64,000 bases of DNA from Clostridia bacterium. Its GTDB lineage: Bacteria > Bacillota > Clostridia > RGIG6154. The position numbers and the translations under genes were made by a program. The stretch lies in assembly GCA_017626145.1 (NCBI GenBank), contig JAGAJK010000074.1:37086-101085 (forward strand), read 5' to 3'. Position 1 is the first letter of the stretch. Every line of letters starts with the position of its first letter. The notes beneath the pieces were generated by a model that ran no database searches, was not told where the DNA came from, and saw only the letters and a program-made list of their open reading frames with translations. Positions 8,466 to 18,454 of the stretch are shown piece by piece.

Positions 8466-10100
8466 TTATCTGCTTACAGACAAAATTTTTTCTCCTATTT
8501 CCTTGAATACAGGACAGGCTGATTCACTTCCGGATTTACCGTTTTCAACAAATATACAAAGTGCAAATTGGGGATTATCTATAGGAAAAAAACCGGTATA
8601 CCATCCGTGCTGATATAATTCTCCGTCAACATTCCACCCCGTTTGTGCGCTCCCTGTTTTTCCACCGCTCCCGTAATAATCTATAAATCCTGTTGTACCG
8701 GTTCCTTTTGTATTTGTTTCCACCATCATATCAAAAACCTTTTTTGCTGTTTCCTTGGAAATAATTCTTTCCTTTCCGTCTACTCTTATCCTTTCAATCA
8801 ATTCACCTTTTTCATTTATTATGCAATCTACTATATTGACATTTCTTTTAACGCCGCCGTTTGCTATAACCGCACTCAACACCGCCCCCTGAAGAACATT
8901 CCCGTTAAGAGTGCCCTGTCCTATTGAAAAATTTGCCTCATCTATTGAGTTATATTTTCTTTTATCAGGTAAAGTTCCTGTTGACTGTACAAATTCCTGA
9001 GGATACATTATCCTGCTGCCAAACCCGAACTTTTCTGCCATAGAAAGTATGTTAAGATATTCTGTTCTTTTTCCGATATCGATAAATGCCGGATTACAGG
9101 ACTGCATAAAGGCATTTTTCATATCCACCCAACCATGACCTGACAGATTGTGGCACTTAATTTCCTTCCCCGATACTGTTTTTACTCCGTTACAATAGTA
9201 AATTTCACTTTCATCAACGCTGTTGGTTTCCAAAGCTGCACAAGCAACAACTATTTTAAAAATTGACCCTAAATCGTAGTTCATCAAACACCGGTTCGAA
9301 AGATTCCCATCACTGCTTGAAAGATAATCACCTATATTGTTCTGGTCAAAGCCGGGACTGCTTACCATTGCAAGTACATCAAAGGTTTCTACATCAAGCA
9401 GAACTGCACCACCTTTAACACCTGCTTTATTTAAAGCATCGTAGCATATACGTGAATATTCAAGGTCAAGAGTTGTCTTTACAAATTTACGTTGGGAAGA
9501 ATTATACAGATTTATTTCTCCTCCGGGAATATGCGTCATTTTAGCATCAGCCATACCTCTTACCTTTAAATCGGTATCAGAAAGAACATCCTCGTACAGC
9601 TTTTCGAGTCCGCTTACGCCTTTTGAATCTGACAGGTACCCTACAACAGCACATAAAGGACTATTTGCACTGTAACGTGTATTAAGGCTTATAACTTTAA
9701 CATTACTGTAGGTATTTGCTTTTTCAAGTGCCTCACTGTTACTTACAAGCACATAAACCTTTCCGAATTTTCTTAAATCATTATATAATGAATACTCATC
9801 AACCTTCGTAAATTCTGAGATAAACTTACAGCAATTAAAATCATTTTCATTATTTCCGCTTGAAAATATTACCGCATACTTTGACAGATTAACTCCTGTA
9901 AGCTTACGCATATGTCGGTCACAAATATCATTTCGGTCAGTAGTTACCGATAAAGAAATTGTATTGGTTTCCTCGGCAAGCCTTGATATTTCTTCGTGAT
10001 TTAACACCATCAGGCTGTAAAGCTTAAGACACAGCATTAAAAGAAGTGAATAACACACAAGCTTAACCGAATAAAGCTTTTTTAAAAAAGTTCTGTTCAT
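8466..10100 (-). CDS. Class B penicillin-binding protein (FtsI/SpoVD-like transpeptidase)
   Basis: A 544-residue DD-transpeptidase with an N-terminal anchor (about residues 12-30), a short dimerisation region and a transpeptidase domain. Motifs seen: SIFK (in YDLGSIFKIVVACA), SCN (in FMQSCNPAFIDIG) and KTGS (in GGKTGSAQTGWN). It is shorter than PBP2 and lacks C-terminal PASTA domains. It could be the septal FtsI, the spore-cortex SpoVD or an extra class B PBP; no divisome neighbours decide this. Its start codon and SD lie in a strong hairpin with a T-run inside the first codons (see 10088-10131). Confidence 0.85.
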   Translation of the reverse strand: MNRTFLKKLYSVKLVCYSLLLMLCLKLYSLMVLNHEEISRLAEETNTISLSVTTDRNDICDRHMRKLTGVNLSKYAVIFSSGNNENDFNCCKFISEFTKVDEYSLYNDLRKFGKVYVLVSNSEALEKANTYSNVKVISLNTRYSANSPLCAVVGYLSDSKGVSGLEKLYEDVLSDTDLKVRGMADAKMTHIPGGEINLYNSSQRKFVKTTLDLEYSRICYDALNKAGVKGGAVLLDVETFDVLAMVSSPGFDQNNIGDYLSSSDGNLSNRCLMNYDLGSIFKIVVACAALETNSVDESEIYYCNGVKTVSGKEIKCHNLSGHGWVDMKNAFMQSCNPAFIDIGKRTEYLNILSMAEKFGFGSRIMYPQEFVQSTGTLPDKRKYNSIDEANFSIGQGTLNGNVLQGAVLSAVIANGGVKRNVNIVDCIINEKGELIERIRVDGKERIISKETAKKVFDMMVETNTKGTGTTGFIDYYGSGGKTGSAQTGWNVDGELYQHGWYTGFFPIDNPQFALCIFVENGKSGSESACPVFKEIGEKILSVSR

Positions 10101-10131
10101 ATAATCACCTTGATTATTTTGAACAGAACTT
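10088..10131 (-). terminator. Terminator-like hairpin that covers the start of the PBP gene
   Basis: Minus-strand arms AAGTTCTGTTCA...ATAATC and GATTAT...TGAACAGAACTT pair over about 18 bp with one bulge; the loop AAGGT is the SD of the PBP gene, and the ATG is in the 3' arm. Six T residues follow at once (plus 10084-10089). It reads as the terminator of the upstream U32 operon, but it also overlaps codons 1-6 of the PBP gene. Confidence 0.65.
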
Positions 10132-10150
10132 TAAATTTATATTATTAAAT

Positions 10151-11368
10151 TCATAATCTTGCTTTTCTTAAAAAGCTATCCTTAGGAAACTCTGTTTCAG
10201 ATGGAATGAAAATTTTCATAGTTGCGTGGGGACAATCGCTTATCTCCTCACCCTTTTCGTTATACATCTTTTCAACCTTCATTGTTTTAAAGGGGCCTTC
10301 AGGTGTCAAAACCTCAATTTCATCACCTGTGAAAAATTTGTTTCTCTGAGATACCTCCAGCATTTTCTTTTCCGGATCATATCCTGTAACAAGACCTACT
10401 AAATCGTAATTACGCACGTAAGAGCTTGATGTGTAAATCTGCTGACCTCCGTCCGGCTTTCCAAAGAAAAATCCGGTTGTATACTCTCTGTGGCTTACCT
10501 TGAAAATTTCATCCCATACGCTTGTATCAGGCTCTCTGTTTTCAAAATATGCATCAATGGCATCGCGGTAAGCTTTAGTTATAACCGAAACATAATATTC
10601 ACTTTTAACTCTTCCTTCGATTTTAAAGCTTGATATACCTGCATCAATAAGCTCAGGCACATATTTAAGCATACACAAATCCTTGGAATTAAAAATAAAC
10701 GTACCTCTTTCGTTTTCAATAACAGGCAGGTATTCACCCGGTCTTTGTTCCTCGACAAGATGATACTTCCAGCGACATGGATGAGAACAAGCTCCTAAAT
10801 TACTGTCACGAGCTGTCATATAGTTTGAAAGCAAGCATCTTCCTGAATAGGATATACACATCGCTCCGTGAACAAAACACTCTGTTTCAAGTTCAGATGG
10901 AATGTTTTCTTTGATTTCTTTCATTTCTGAAAGTGAAAGCTCTCGGGCAAGGATTATTCTGCTTGCACCAATTTTATGCCACATATTTGCAGATGCGTAG
11001 TTTACATTGTTTGCCTGAGTGCTTATATGGACAGGTAAATCAGTTGCTACGGTCCTTGCTATATCAAAAAGACCAAGATCACTGATAATTATAGCATCAG
11101 CACCCATTTCGTAAACGTCCCTTACATATTGTTCAAAATCCTTTAAATCCTCGTTGTGCGGAAGAATATTTGCTGTTATATACACCTTTTTACCTAAGTT
11201 ATGTGCGTATTTTATACCTTCTGCAATATCCTCCATAGAAAAATTTTCTGCCGCTTCACGAAGTGAAAAGGATTCTCCGCCTATATACACCGCATCCGCA
11301 CCGTACTTAAAAGCAAATTTAAGCTTGTTAAGGCTTCCGGCAGGTGCAAGAAGTTCAGGTTTTTTCAA
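10151..11368 (-). CDS. Peptidase U32 family protein (TrhP/RlhA-type)
   Basis: 405 residues beginning at TTG 11368, which has AAGGAGG 9 nt upstream and gives the standard start KKPELLAPAGSLNKLKFAF. Family hallmarks are GADAVYIGGESFSLR, the Cys-containing signature ETECFVHGAMCISYSGRC and the following SNLGACSHPCRW, which could hold a metal cluster. Proteins of this family (TrhP, RlhA, UbiU) act in RNA hydroxylation rather than as true peptidases; TrhP makes 5-hydroxyuridine in tRNA. The adjacent upstream O-methyltransferase suggests the TrhP/TrmR pathway (ho5U then mo5U). Confidence 0.85.
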   Translation of the reverse strand: MKKPELLAPAGSLNKLKFAFKYGADAVYIGGESFSLREAAENFSMEDIAEGIKYAHNLGKKVYITANILPHNEDLKDFEQYVRDVYEMGADAIIISDLGLFDIARTVATDLPVHISTQANNVNYASANMWHKIGASRIILARELSLSEMKEIKENIPSELETECFVHGAMCISYSGRCLLSNYMTARDSNLGACSHPCRWKYHLVEEQRPGEYLPVIENERGTFIFNSKDLCMLKYVPELIDAGISSFKIEGRVKSEYYVSVITKAYRDAIDAYFENREPDTSVWDEIFKVSHREYTTGFFFGKPDGGQQIYTSSSYVRNYDLVGLVTGYDPEKKMLEVSQRNKFFTGDEIEVLTPEGPFKTMKVEKMYNEKGEEISDCPHATMKIFIPSETEFPKDSFLRKARL

Positions 11369-11369
11369 A

Positions 11370-12029
11370 TTAATCAGCCTCCTTATAATATGATACAGAT
11401 ACACCGTCACCTATAGGTATAATTGAAGTTGAAAGCTTGGGGTGATTACATATCATTTCAAGAAATTCACGCATTCTTACAACTATTGTTTTCTGACGGT
11501 GTCTTGTAAGAAGCTCATCAGTTGCCGTCATTCCTTTATATAATACGTTATCGCATATTATAAGTCCGTTATCATTTATCAGATTTATACATCTGTCAAA
11601 AAATTCATTATAATATCCTTTTGCGGCATCAATAAAAATCATATCAAATTTTGAACTCAGCGAATCTAAAACAACAACTCCATCATCCTCGATAAGTCTT
11701 ATATTGTCGGCTTTTGCTTTTCTGAAATTTTCAAGTGCTTTCGTACTCATAACAGGGTCTCTTTCTACTGTTGTGATACTTACATCACCATTAAGCGCAT
11801 TATTCATAACAAGTGCTGAATATCCGATTGCAGTACCTATTTCAAGTATTCTTGCAGGTCTATGTATCTTACACAAGACATCAAGCATACTTCTGACTTC
11901 GGGATAAATTACAGGAACCTGATTTTCCTTTGCAAAAATTTCAAGCTCTTTAAGGATGCCTTTGCTTTCAGGAAGCACCTGAGAAAGATATTCAGTTATA
12001 TAATCAAGATTAATTTTTTCACCACGCAA
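11370..12029 (-). CDS. O-methyltransferase, TrmR-like
   Basis: A 219-residue class I SAM-dependent methyltransferase. The SAM-binding motif ILEIGTAIGYSALVM is at about residues 58-72, the acidic loop TTVERDP follows, and MIFIDAAKGYYNEFF and LIICDNVLYKG carry metal- and substrate-binding residues of the O-methyltransferase 3 family. In Bacillus, TrmR methylates 5-hydroxyuridine at tRNA position 34. The U32 gene starts 1 bp after this stop, which fits that pathway. It starts at TTG 12029 with AGGA 8 nt upstream, and follows mltG by 2 bp. Confidence 0.82.
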   Translation of the reverse strand: MRGEKINLDYITEYLSQVLPESKGILKELEIFAKENQVPVIYPEVRSMLDVLCKIHRPARILEIGTAIGYSALVMNNALNGDVSITTVERDPVMSTKALENFRKAKADNIRLIEDDGVVVLDSLSSKFDMIFIDAAKGYYNEFFDRCINLINDNGLIICDNVLYKGMTATDELLTRHRQKTIVVRMREFLEMICNHPKLSTSIIPIGDGVSVSYYKEAD

Positions 12030-12031
12030 AA

Positions 12032-13054
12032 TTACAGTCCTGCTTTCTTTGTGTTCTCAAGATGTGTCTGATAGTCTTTGGCAAAATAATGTCTTCCGTT
12101 ACCGTCAGCTACAAAATACAAATAATCTGTATTTTCCGGATAGATTGCCGCTTTTATTGCTTTAAGTCCCGGTGAGGCAATCGGTCCTGCCGGCAAGCCG
12201 GGATATTTGTAGGTGTTGTAAGGTGAATCTATCTGCGTATCAGCAACTGAAAGAACATTTTTCCGTTCTTTTAGAATGTACTGAACTGTTGCACACGATT
12301 CAAGATACCCATTGGATTCTCCTACAAAATTCAGACGGTTATAAAAAACTCCCGCCACCTTTGGAAATTCGTTATGGTCTGCCGCTTCTCTTTCGATTAT
12401 TGAAGCAAGAGTTATTATCTCATCAAACGACAATTCCGAGTTTTGAGCACTTTGCCTCATCTCCGGAGTTATACGTCTGTCAAAATTAGAAAGCATCATA
12501 TCGATGATACGATGAGCACTTTCAATTCCTGAAATGGTGTAAGTATCAGGAAAAAGATATCCCTCCAACGCTTCTTCCCTTTCAGGAATACCTTCTAAAA
12601 ACCAATAATCGTAATCCGATGGGTTGGCTGCTGCATAAAAGCTTTCGGTTGAAACAATACCTTCCTCTGCCAGCAAATTCGCAATTTCCTTCATTTCATA
12701 GCCTTCGGGGATTGTGATATTTACCGAAACAACATTGCCGTCATTACATAAAGCCTCGGTTATTCCCGTATAGCTTTTGGAATCAACCTTGTGCATTCCG
12801 TGTCTGAAGCCGGGTCTTGTAAGTCTCGCATATAAATAATACCCCTGTTTAGAGCCTATTAACCCTTTTTCCTCAAGAATTGCAGCAATATCGTAAGCTG
12901 TTGCACCTTCGGGAACAGCAATATTTACTTCTTTGCCGTCTCTTGTGAAGCCGTAAAATTCCGAACATACCAAAAATGCCGCAATCAGAACAACAATGGC
13001 AATTACGCAAAACATTGTTATTATTAAATTTTTAGTTTGTTTTTTTCTTTTCAT
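12032..13054 (-). CDS. mltG: Endolytic murein transglycosylase MltG
   Basis: A 340-residue membrane-anchored YceG/MltG protein: N-terminal TM at about residues 8-28, a LysM-like region (NIAVPEGATAYDIAAILEE), then the catalytic YceG domain with ITLASIIEREAADHNEF (active Glu) and GVFYNRL. It cuts nascent glycan strands near the membrane and is thought to set chain length. Its ATG overlaps the stop of the DJ-1 gene (ATGA). The C-terminus YYFAKDYQTHLENTKKA is standard. Confidence 0.93.
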   Translation of the reverse strand: MKRKKQTKNLIITMFCVIAIVVLIAAFLVCSEFYGFTRDGKEVNIAVPEGATAYDIAAILEEKGLIGSKQGYYLYARLTRPGFRHGMHKVDSKSYTGITEALCNDGNVVSVNITIPEGYEMKEIANLLAEEGIVSTESFYAAANPSDYDYWFLEGIPEREEALEGYLFPDTYTISGIESAHRIIDMMLSNFDRRITPEMRQSAQNSELSFDEIITLASIIEREAADHNEFPKVAGVFYNRLNFVGESNGYLESCATVQYILKERKNVLSVADTQIDSPYNTYKYPGLPAGPIASPGLKAIKAAIYPENTDYLYFVADGNGRHYFAKDYQTHLENTKKAGL

Positions 13055-13587
13055 CTGTTATCAATAATTCCCTTTTTAATTTCAGAAGCTGTCGCTTCAT
13101 CTTTAAGTATCGAAATAATCTTATATGAAAACTCCAATGCAGTTCCTGCCCCTCTTGAGGTTATAACGTTACCATCTACGCAAACGTTATCGTAAAGAGG
13201 GGTTCCACCTTCAAAATATTCTTCAAATCCCGGATAACACACAGCTTTTCTGTCTTTTAGAATTCCAAGCTTACCAAGAATCATCGGAGCTGCACATATT
13301 GCAGCTACATACTTATTTTCACCGTTATGTGCGATAAGCTTTTCCCTGAGTGGTTCACAGGCATAAAGATTTGTTACTCCCGGCATTCCTCCCGGAAGAA
13401 ATATCATTTCACACACAGGTTCATTACCTAATAATACATCTGCCTCAACTTTAATATTGTGAGCTCCTGTTACTGTTTTTTCTCCTATAGAAACTGTTGT
13501 AACCTCAATCTGTGCTCTTCTGAGCATATCAATTACTGTAATCGCTTCTACCTCTTCAAAGCCTTCTGCAAGGTATACATTTACCAT
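13051..13587 (-). CDS. DJ-1/PfpI family protein
   Basis: A 178-residue DJ-1 family protein (DJ-1/YajL subgroup). The nucleophile-elbow cysteine is in VAAICAAPMILG (about residue 98), and the conserved Glu is near the N-terminus (AEGFEEVEAITV, about residue 11). Related proteins are implicated in thiol stress and glyoxal handling, but the reaction is not certain. It lies between tmk and mltG in an operon with 4-12 bp spacings and has no obvious functional link to them. Confidence 0.88.
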   Translation of the reverse strand: MVNVYLAEGFEEVEAITVIDMLRRAQIEVTTVSIGEKTVTGAHNIKVEADVLLGNEPVCEMIFLPGGMPGVTNLYACEPLREKLIAHNGENKYVAAICAAPMILGKLGILKDRKAVCYPGFEEYFEGGTPLYDNVCVDGNVITSRGAGTALEFSYKIISILKDEATASEIKKGIIDNR

Positions 13588-13598
13588 ATGTTCATCTC

Positions 13599-14297
13599 CT
13601 ATTTCGTATGTACCTTCTTTTTAAATACGTCTCTTTTTATCATTGTCATTATCTCTTCATTTATGTCCTCTATTGTACGGACATTTCCTTCTTCAACACA
13701 AAATATATGACCCCATTCAAATCTTTTTGCAACGTAAAGAGCGTTTTCGTAGCTTTTATGAAGATGATTTTTGTCACGCTCGTGAATATCCTTAGCTTCC
13801 TGTCCGGTTATTTTATTCATCCTTTCCGCCATAAGCATTTGCGAATACTCAGGTGGCATATCAAGGAATATTACTTTGTTTGGTGCAGGCAATTTCATCA
13901 GCTTATATTCATAATCAAAAAGCCAGTCCAGATACAAATTTTTTGCTCTTACTCCCTCTATTTTGGATGCCTGATGAATCATATTTGATGTTGTATATCT
14001 GTCTGCTACAATTACTCCGCCTTCAAGATAAAACTTTTCCCAGTTTCTTTTAAAGGATGCATATCTGTCAACAGCATAAAAGCTTGATGCTGCATACGGA
14101 TTAATTTCATCAGCATTGTCGGAAAGCTCTCCGTTTAAATACATTTTAACCAAAGCGGATGAATTACTTTCATAATCAGGAAAAGAAACCTGCATAACCT
14201 TGTAATTCATTTCCCTTAATTTTTCAACCACTAATTTAGTCTGAGTTGCTTTTCCGCTTGCGTCAAGCCCCTCTATAACTATAAGTTTACCTTTCAA
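13599..14297 (-). CDS. tmk: Thymidylate kinase
   Basis: Phosphorylates dTMP to dTDP. The P-loop IEGLDASGKATQTK is near residue 10, the DR(Y) motif VADRYTTSNM is in mid-protein, and KVIFLDMPPEYS supplies the next strand. At 232 residues it is longer than typical Tmk (about 210). I start at TTG 14297, 9 nt after GGGAG; the alternative TTG 14306 abuts that SD. Directly upstream thyX makes dTMP, so product passes to the next enzyme in the operon. Confidence 0.88.
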   Translation of the reverse strand: MKGKLIVIEGLDASGKATQTKLVVEKLREMNYKVMQVSFPDYESNSSALVKMYLNGELSDNADEINPYAASSFYAVDRYASFKRNWEKFYLEGGVIVADRYTTSNMIHQASKIEGVRAKNLYLDWLFDYEYKLMKLPAPNKVIFLDMPPEYSQMLMAERMNKITGQEAKDIHERDKNHLHKSYENALYVAKRFEWGHIFCVEEGNVRTIEDINEEIMTMIKRDVFKKKVHTK

Positions 14298-14302
14298 TAT
14301 AC

Positions 14303-15061
14303 TCAACTCCCAAGATATTCATTTCTTTTTTCTGACATTTTACCGCAACTCATTTTCCCTTCGGGACAAGTGCCCTTCAGACACGGAGGTCCGCTCTTTT
14401 TAAACAGCACAGGTGCAACCTCTTTGACAAGAGAAAGCATAATATTTGCCATTTCTCTTATTTCCCATTGAGCTCTCTCGCAACAACGGTGCTCAAAGAA
14501 GTTATAAAGGCTTCTTGTATTAAATGTCATCATCAAGGTTGTTGAACAGGAGTTAGGCAACACATAGCGTGCATCTTCGATAGCTTTTTTCTCAGCCATA
14601 CTCTGAGCTTTTTTCTCATCCTTACCTTCGGCTATAAAGGTTTCATAGTGCTTCTTCTGAAGTATATCTGTAAGCTCATTATAAGCTTTCTGCTCCATCT
14701 CCATTGTTTTTATATATATTTCTTTTGCCTTTTCATCGTTTTCAATTTCAGGAGGTGTCACGTATTCAAACTGTCCTTCTTTTACATATCTTTGAGATTT
14801 AACTGTGTAGCTTGCTATTCTGTGTCTTGTAAGTTGAGCAAGTAAGCTTCTGCTTACACCCTCAACAGCAAATGTGAAGGTTGCATGCTCAACAGGGCTT
14901 TCGTGCCCCATAGACAGCAACATATTAAGAAATTTTTCAGTTCCTTCTCTGTCAAGATTCTCACTGATTGCATCTATCCCTGCACTGGAATAGCATAGTT
15001 TAGCACCCGAAGCTATTAATTTTTCACAGTCGGGTGTATATTGTACAAGTTTAACACGCAT
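14303..15061 (-). CDS. thyX: FAD-dependent thymidylate synthase ThyX
   Basis: Makes dTMP from dUMP with methylene-THF and reduced FAD. The ThyX signature [15 protein letters not shown] is at about residues 78-92. It has 252 residues and a Cys-rich tail ([17 protein letters not shown]) seen in clostridial ThyX. Its ATG lies inside the last codons of the upstream tagA-like gene, and tmk follows. With dut it forms the local dTTP supply; no thyA is in the window. Confidence 0.95.
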   Translation of the reverse strand: MRVKLVQYTPDCEKLIASGAKLCYSSAGIDAISENLDREGTEKFLNMLLSMGHESPVEHATFTFAVEGVSRSLLAQLTRHRIASYTVKSQRYVKEGQFEYVTPPEIENDEKAKEIYIKTMEMEQKAYNELTDILQKKHYETFIAEGKDEKKAQSMAEKKAIEDARYVLPNSCSTTLMMTFNTRSLYNFFEHRCCERAQWEIREMANIMLSLVKEVAPVLFKKSGPPCLKGTCPEGKMSCGKMSEKRNEYLGS

Positions 15062-15782
15062 TATTTCTTTCTCCCTTCAGAATTACATCGATTAAAAATA
15101 ACGGTAATTTTATCATTCTTTTTATTCGTGACGGCTGTTTTATAAGTCTGTATAACCACTCAAGTCCGTGTTTTGTGAAAAACTCAGGTGCTCGTTTTGC
15201 CTGCCCCGCAAGCACATCTATTGAACCGCCTGCACCTATAAGAATTCCTGCATTAAGCTTTCCTTTATTTTCATAGATCCATTTTTCCTGCTTTGGAGCA
15301 CCAAGGCAAACCAATAATAAATCGGGTTCTGCCTGCGAAATTGAGGAAATTATTTCAGTATCATCTTTAAAATATCCGTCCTGTGTTCCACATATCACAA
15401 GATTTTTATATTCCTTTTTCAGGTTTTCTGCAGCCGCTTCGGCAACAGTTGGCTTACCTCCGAAAAGATACACCGAACCTGCTCTTTCATTAAGCTTTTC
15501 AATTATCCCCTTCGCTATATCAAAGCCCGGTGCACGATATTTAATATTACCCTTAAGAATTCTTGAAGCGTATACTATTCCAATACCGTCCGGAGTTACA
15601 ATATCTGCTGAATTCAGTATACCTGCAAAGTCTTTATCCTTCTTGGTAACATTAACAATTTCAGGATTTGGAGTATAAATAACAAAGCCTTTTTTATTTT
15701 CGAGAGATTCTATACTCTTATTTATTGCTTCCTCTACAGTATAATTATCAAACTGTACTCCTAAAATATTTGTTTTCATCAT
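15051..15782 (-). CDS. WecG/TagA/CpsF family glycosyltransferase
   Basis: A 243-residue GT26 enzyme. Motifs: [27 protein letters not shown] (catalytic Asp in TPDG), [30 protein letters not shown] and [19 protein letters not shown]. TagA adds ManNAc to GlcNAc-PP-undecaprenol in wall teichoic acid synthesis; WecG adds ManNAcA. The donor cannot be told here. The start is one of two adjacent ATGs overlapping the deacetylase stop. It is clustered with other envelope genes (deacetylase, mltG). Confidence 0.88.
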   Translation of the reverse strand: MMKTNILGVQFDNYTVEEAINKSIESLENKKGFVIYTPNPEIVNVTKKDKDFAGILNSADIVTPDGIGIVYASRILKGNIKYRAPGFDIAKGIIEKLNERAGSVYLFGGKPTVAEAAAENLKKEYKNLVICGTQDGYFKDDTEIISSISQAEPDLLLVCLGAPKQEKWIYENKGKLNAGILIGAGGSIDVLAGQAKRAPEFFTKHGLEWLYRLIKQPSRIKRMIKLPLFLIDVILKGERNNAC

Positions 15783-16555
15783 TCAACTCCCATATTCTGA
15801 CCTATGTTATAAATCAAATCCTCACCGCTCATTGTTCCGAAAGCTGTTATTCTTTTAAGCTCATACATATCCTCATCTTTACGGTTCACACCGGGTAAAC
15901 CAAGCTTAATTTGCACACAAGCCTTGTAACCCGCTTCTTTTGCCGCTTCCTTTACTCTATCGTTAAAATTTCCGTAAGGATAAGCAAGTATGTCCGATTT
16001 CTTTCCAAGATATTTATAAATCATAAATCTTGATTTTCTCAATTCGAAAATTAAATCTTCATCTGAAATTGCACTTAAATCATTATGATAAACGGTATGG
16101 CTTTGTATATCAATAATACCTGAGCTTTCCATTTCCTTTGCCTGCTCCCAGGTAAAATGAGGATATGTTACACCGCCCTGCATACCCATTCTTCCTGTTA
16201 CAACAAATATAGTAGCTTTCATATTCATTTCCTTTAGAAGAGGAAATGCATTGGTGTAATTATTCAAATATCCATCATCGAAAGTAAGCAAAATCGGCTT
16301 TTCCGGTAAAACGCCCTCTCCGTTACAATAATTTATATATTCGGTAAAGGTTATTGTTTTATATCCGGCGTCATTTATAGCCTGCATATGCTCTTTAAAA
16401 GCAGCATTAGAAATTTCAATATTGCTGTTTTCAACATTGTAATTATCATTAATATTATGATACATAAGAACCGGAACTGCTTTTTCTTCTGCAAATACAC
16501 TTATACCGCAGGTAAGTATAACTATTAAGATTATAGATGATAATATTCTTTTCAT
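15779..16555 (-). CDS. Secreted polysaccharide deacetylase (NodB domain)
   Basis: 258 residues with a signal peptide (cut near VFAEEK) and a NodB carbohydrate esterase 4 domain: TFDDGYLNNY (metal Asp and catalytic Asp, about residue 92), SHTVYHND (the two metal His) and ILAYPYGNFND. It removes N-acetyl groups from a glycan, either peptidoglycan or an exopolysaccharide. It is the first gene of an eight-gene operon ending with U32. SD GGAGG lies 6 nt before the ATG. Confidence 0.88.
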   Translation of the reverse strand: MKRILSSIILIVILTCGISVFAEEKAVPVLMYHNINDNYNVENSNIEISNAAFKEHMQAINDAGYKTITFTEYINYCNGEGVLPEKPILLTFDDGYLNNYTNAFPLLKEMNMKATIFVVTGRMGMQGGVTYPHFTWEQAKEMESSGIIDIQSHTVYHNDLSAISDEDLIFELRKSRFMIYKYLGKKSDILAYPYGNFNDRVKEAAKEAGYKACVQIKLGLPGVNRKDEDMYELKRITAFGTMSGEDLIYNIGQNMGVE

Positions 16556-16673
16556 TTATTCCTCCGTAAAACCTTATTGATACACTCATATTTGATTGCA
16601 AGGTTCTGTAAAGCTGAACTTGTTTTACTATGCATTCAGGCAATATTGCCGGCCTGATTAATTTTACAATCTA

Positions 16674-18368
16674 TTAATAGTTGTAGGTTATTGTAACTGA
16701 ATTTTCTTTTTCATTCCACTCAACGGTTGTATGGTCTAATGCTTCAGCCACAAATCTTACAGGAAGCATAGTTCTTGAATTAATCGTCTGTGGCGCAACA
16801 TCTATTTTTTCCGGAATGTTGTTCCATGTCATATCTTTAGAACCGATCTGGAATCTGATATCCTTATTGAAAATTTTAATCTGAACTCTTTGTTCTTTTT
16901 CTTCCCAGAAAATTTTTCCGCCTAAAGCCTCTACAATTGCACGAATCGGAAGTAATGTTCTTCCTTCAACAATTAAAGGCTTTGTTCCTCTTCCCGGGTC
17001 AACCTCACATTTTTCACCGTTAACAGTCATATATTCGTTGCCAATTTCAAGCTTTATAATTTTCTGTCTGGGGTTAGTTTTAATTTCGAGCTCTTTTGTT
17101 ATTCCAAGCTCATATTTCTTAATTTCTTCCTCAGTAAAAGGCTTTGTTTCTTCAACTTTATATTCTTCTGTAGGCTCATAGTTTTCATCAAATACAGTAA
17201 CCTTAAGGTCCTCATTTTTATGTTCATCGCCAACCCATATATCCCACGTAACTTCTTTTCCGTCTTTACTTTTTTCACTTTTAGCAAGATTTTTTTCTTC
17301 CTGGTCAACTGCGTTGTATTTTTCACCGTCCGGAAATTCAATTACAATTGTTTTTACTGATACAGGAGCAGTTATGGTTAAAAAGTGTTCTTCTTTACAA
17401 CAGCTGCCACCTGTCTCAGAGCCGTTTTTTTCATCTGAATCATTGGGATTTTCACCCTTTCCTTCAGCATTGTTATCTGTCTCAAGGTCAGAATTGCCGT
17501 TTCCTCCATTCTGAACTCCGTCCTCGTTTCCGGTTGCATTGAGGTCATCCCCTGATGAAAAACCTTCGCCAATTCCCGGCTGTGTGCCGGAACCTGCAGC
17601 TCCGCCTTGATGCTGATATTCGTCCCATTTTTCGTCTGCAATAACGGTGTAATTTACAGTTATCTTCTTACCTTCACGGTAACCGTAGTCATTTACCGCC
17701 TGGAAGGTAAAGCTTCTTTCACCGACTATCGGACTTATAAAATAAAACTTAAAGTATTTTATGCCATCTATAATATCACAGCTTCCACGACTATAGCAGA
17801 AATTAACTACATCTTCTATAACCTCGCCCAACTCGTTTACAGCTACAAAATTTCTTACGTTAAGATTAGTTGCAACTGTAAGCTCAAGCATTTCAACCGT
17901 GTCGTGCCCTGCTACAACCTCTTTAATAACAGTTCTTTCAGCATCAACGGAAAGAAGCGTAAGACCTTCGTTAGTCCTGTCATAACATTCAAGTATAATC
18001 TCTTTATCGTAAGGAGTTATGCTTCCGTCATAGCCTACTGCCTTAAATGTAAAAACTCTTGTACCGATAGTTCCGCTTACTATAGGGTTGGTGGTTTCTA
18101 AACCTACCGTGGTATCTTTACCAAGGTTTCCGTAAGGATTTGTAAGAAGAACCGAGTCACCGTTTCCGCCATTCAATAAAATCTCTTTAGTGTCGCCTGT
18201 TGCAGTAAATGTGAACTTAAAGGTTTCGTCAATCATATTATACCCCAGTGGATATAATACACCGTGTTTATTACATTCTGCAGTCAGTATTTCGGCACCA
18301 AGCACAGTACTGCACAAAAGCAATGTAACAGCTATAAACATAAGTGATGTAAAAAATATTTTTTTCAT
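16674..18368 (-). CDS. Secreted stalk-domain protein (copper amine oxidase N-domain type)
   Basis: A 564-residue exported protein. The signal peptide ends near VLGAEI. The first half holds beta-sandwich-like units, then comes a low-complexity Gly/Asn/Asp/Glu linker (about 255-320) with a CC pair. The last about 110 residues are a stalk domain of the copper amine oxidase N-terminal type: EGRTLLPIRAIVEALGG and INSRTMLPVRFVAEALD, each followed by W/V-EKE...VTI. These domains are common on clostridial surface proteins; the function is structural or unknown. I start at ATG 18368 with GGAG upstream, in preference to a start 36 bp earlier. It is monocistronic. Confidence 0.8.
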   Translation of the reverse strand: MKKIFFTSLMFIAVTLLLCSTVLGAEILTAECNKHGVLYPLGYNMIDETFKFTFTATGDTKEILLNGGNGDSVLLTNPYGNLGKDTTVGLETTNPIVSGTIGTRVFTFKAVGYDGSITPYDKEIILECYDRTNEGLTLLSVDAERTVIKEVVAGHDTVEMLELTVATNLNVRNFVAVNELGEVIEDVVNFCYSRGSCDIIDGIKYFKFYFISPIVGERSFTFQAVNDYGYREGKKITVNYTVIADEKWDEYQHQGGAAGSGTQPGIGEGFSSGDDLNATGNEDGVQNGGNGNSDLETDNNAEGKGENPNDSDEKNGSETGGSCCKEEHFLTITAPVSVKTIVIEFPDGEKYNAVDQEEKNLAKSEKSKDGKEVTWDIWVGDEHKNEDLKVTVFDENYEPTEEYKVEETKPFTEEEIKKYELGITKELEIKTNPRQKIIKLEIGNEYMTVNGEKCEVDPGRGTKPLIVEGRTLLPIRAIVEALGGKIFWEEKEQRVQIKIFNKDIRFQIGSKDMTWNNIPEKIDVAPQTINSRTMLPVRFVAEALDHTTVEWNEKENSVTITYNY

Positions 18369-18454
18369 TTTAATCTCCATTCTGCCGCCAAGATGCTGCC
18401 ACAAATCAAAGTAAATAAGTAAGCTTAGTCAGCAAATTAAACTCTATCTATTCT

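Noticed and set aside
17607..18101. 164-codon plus-strand ORF opposite the stalk gene
   Set aside because: It is a shadow of a real minus-strand gene with signal peptide, domain match, SD and promoter; the plus ORF has none of these.
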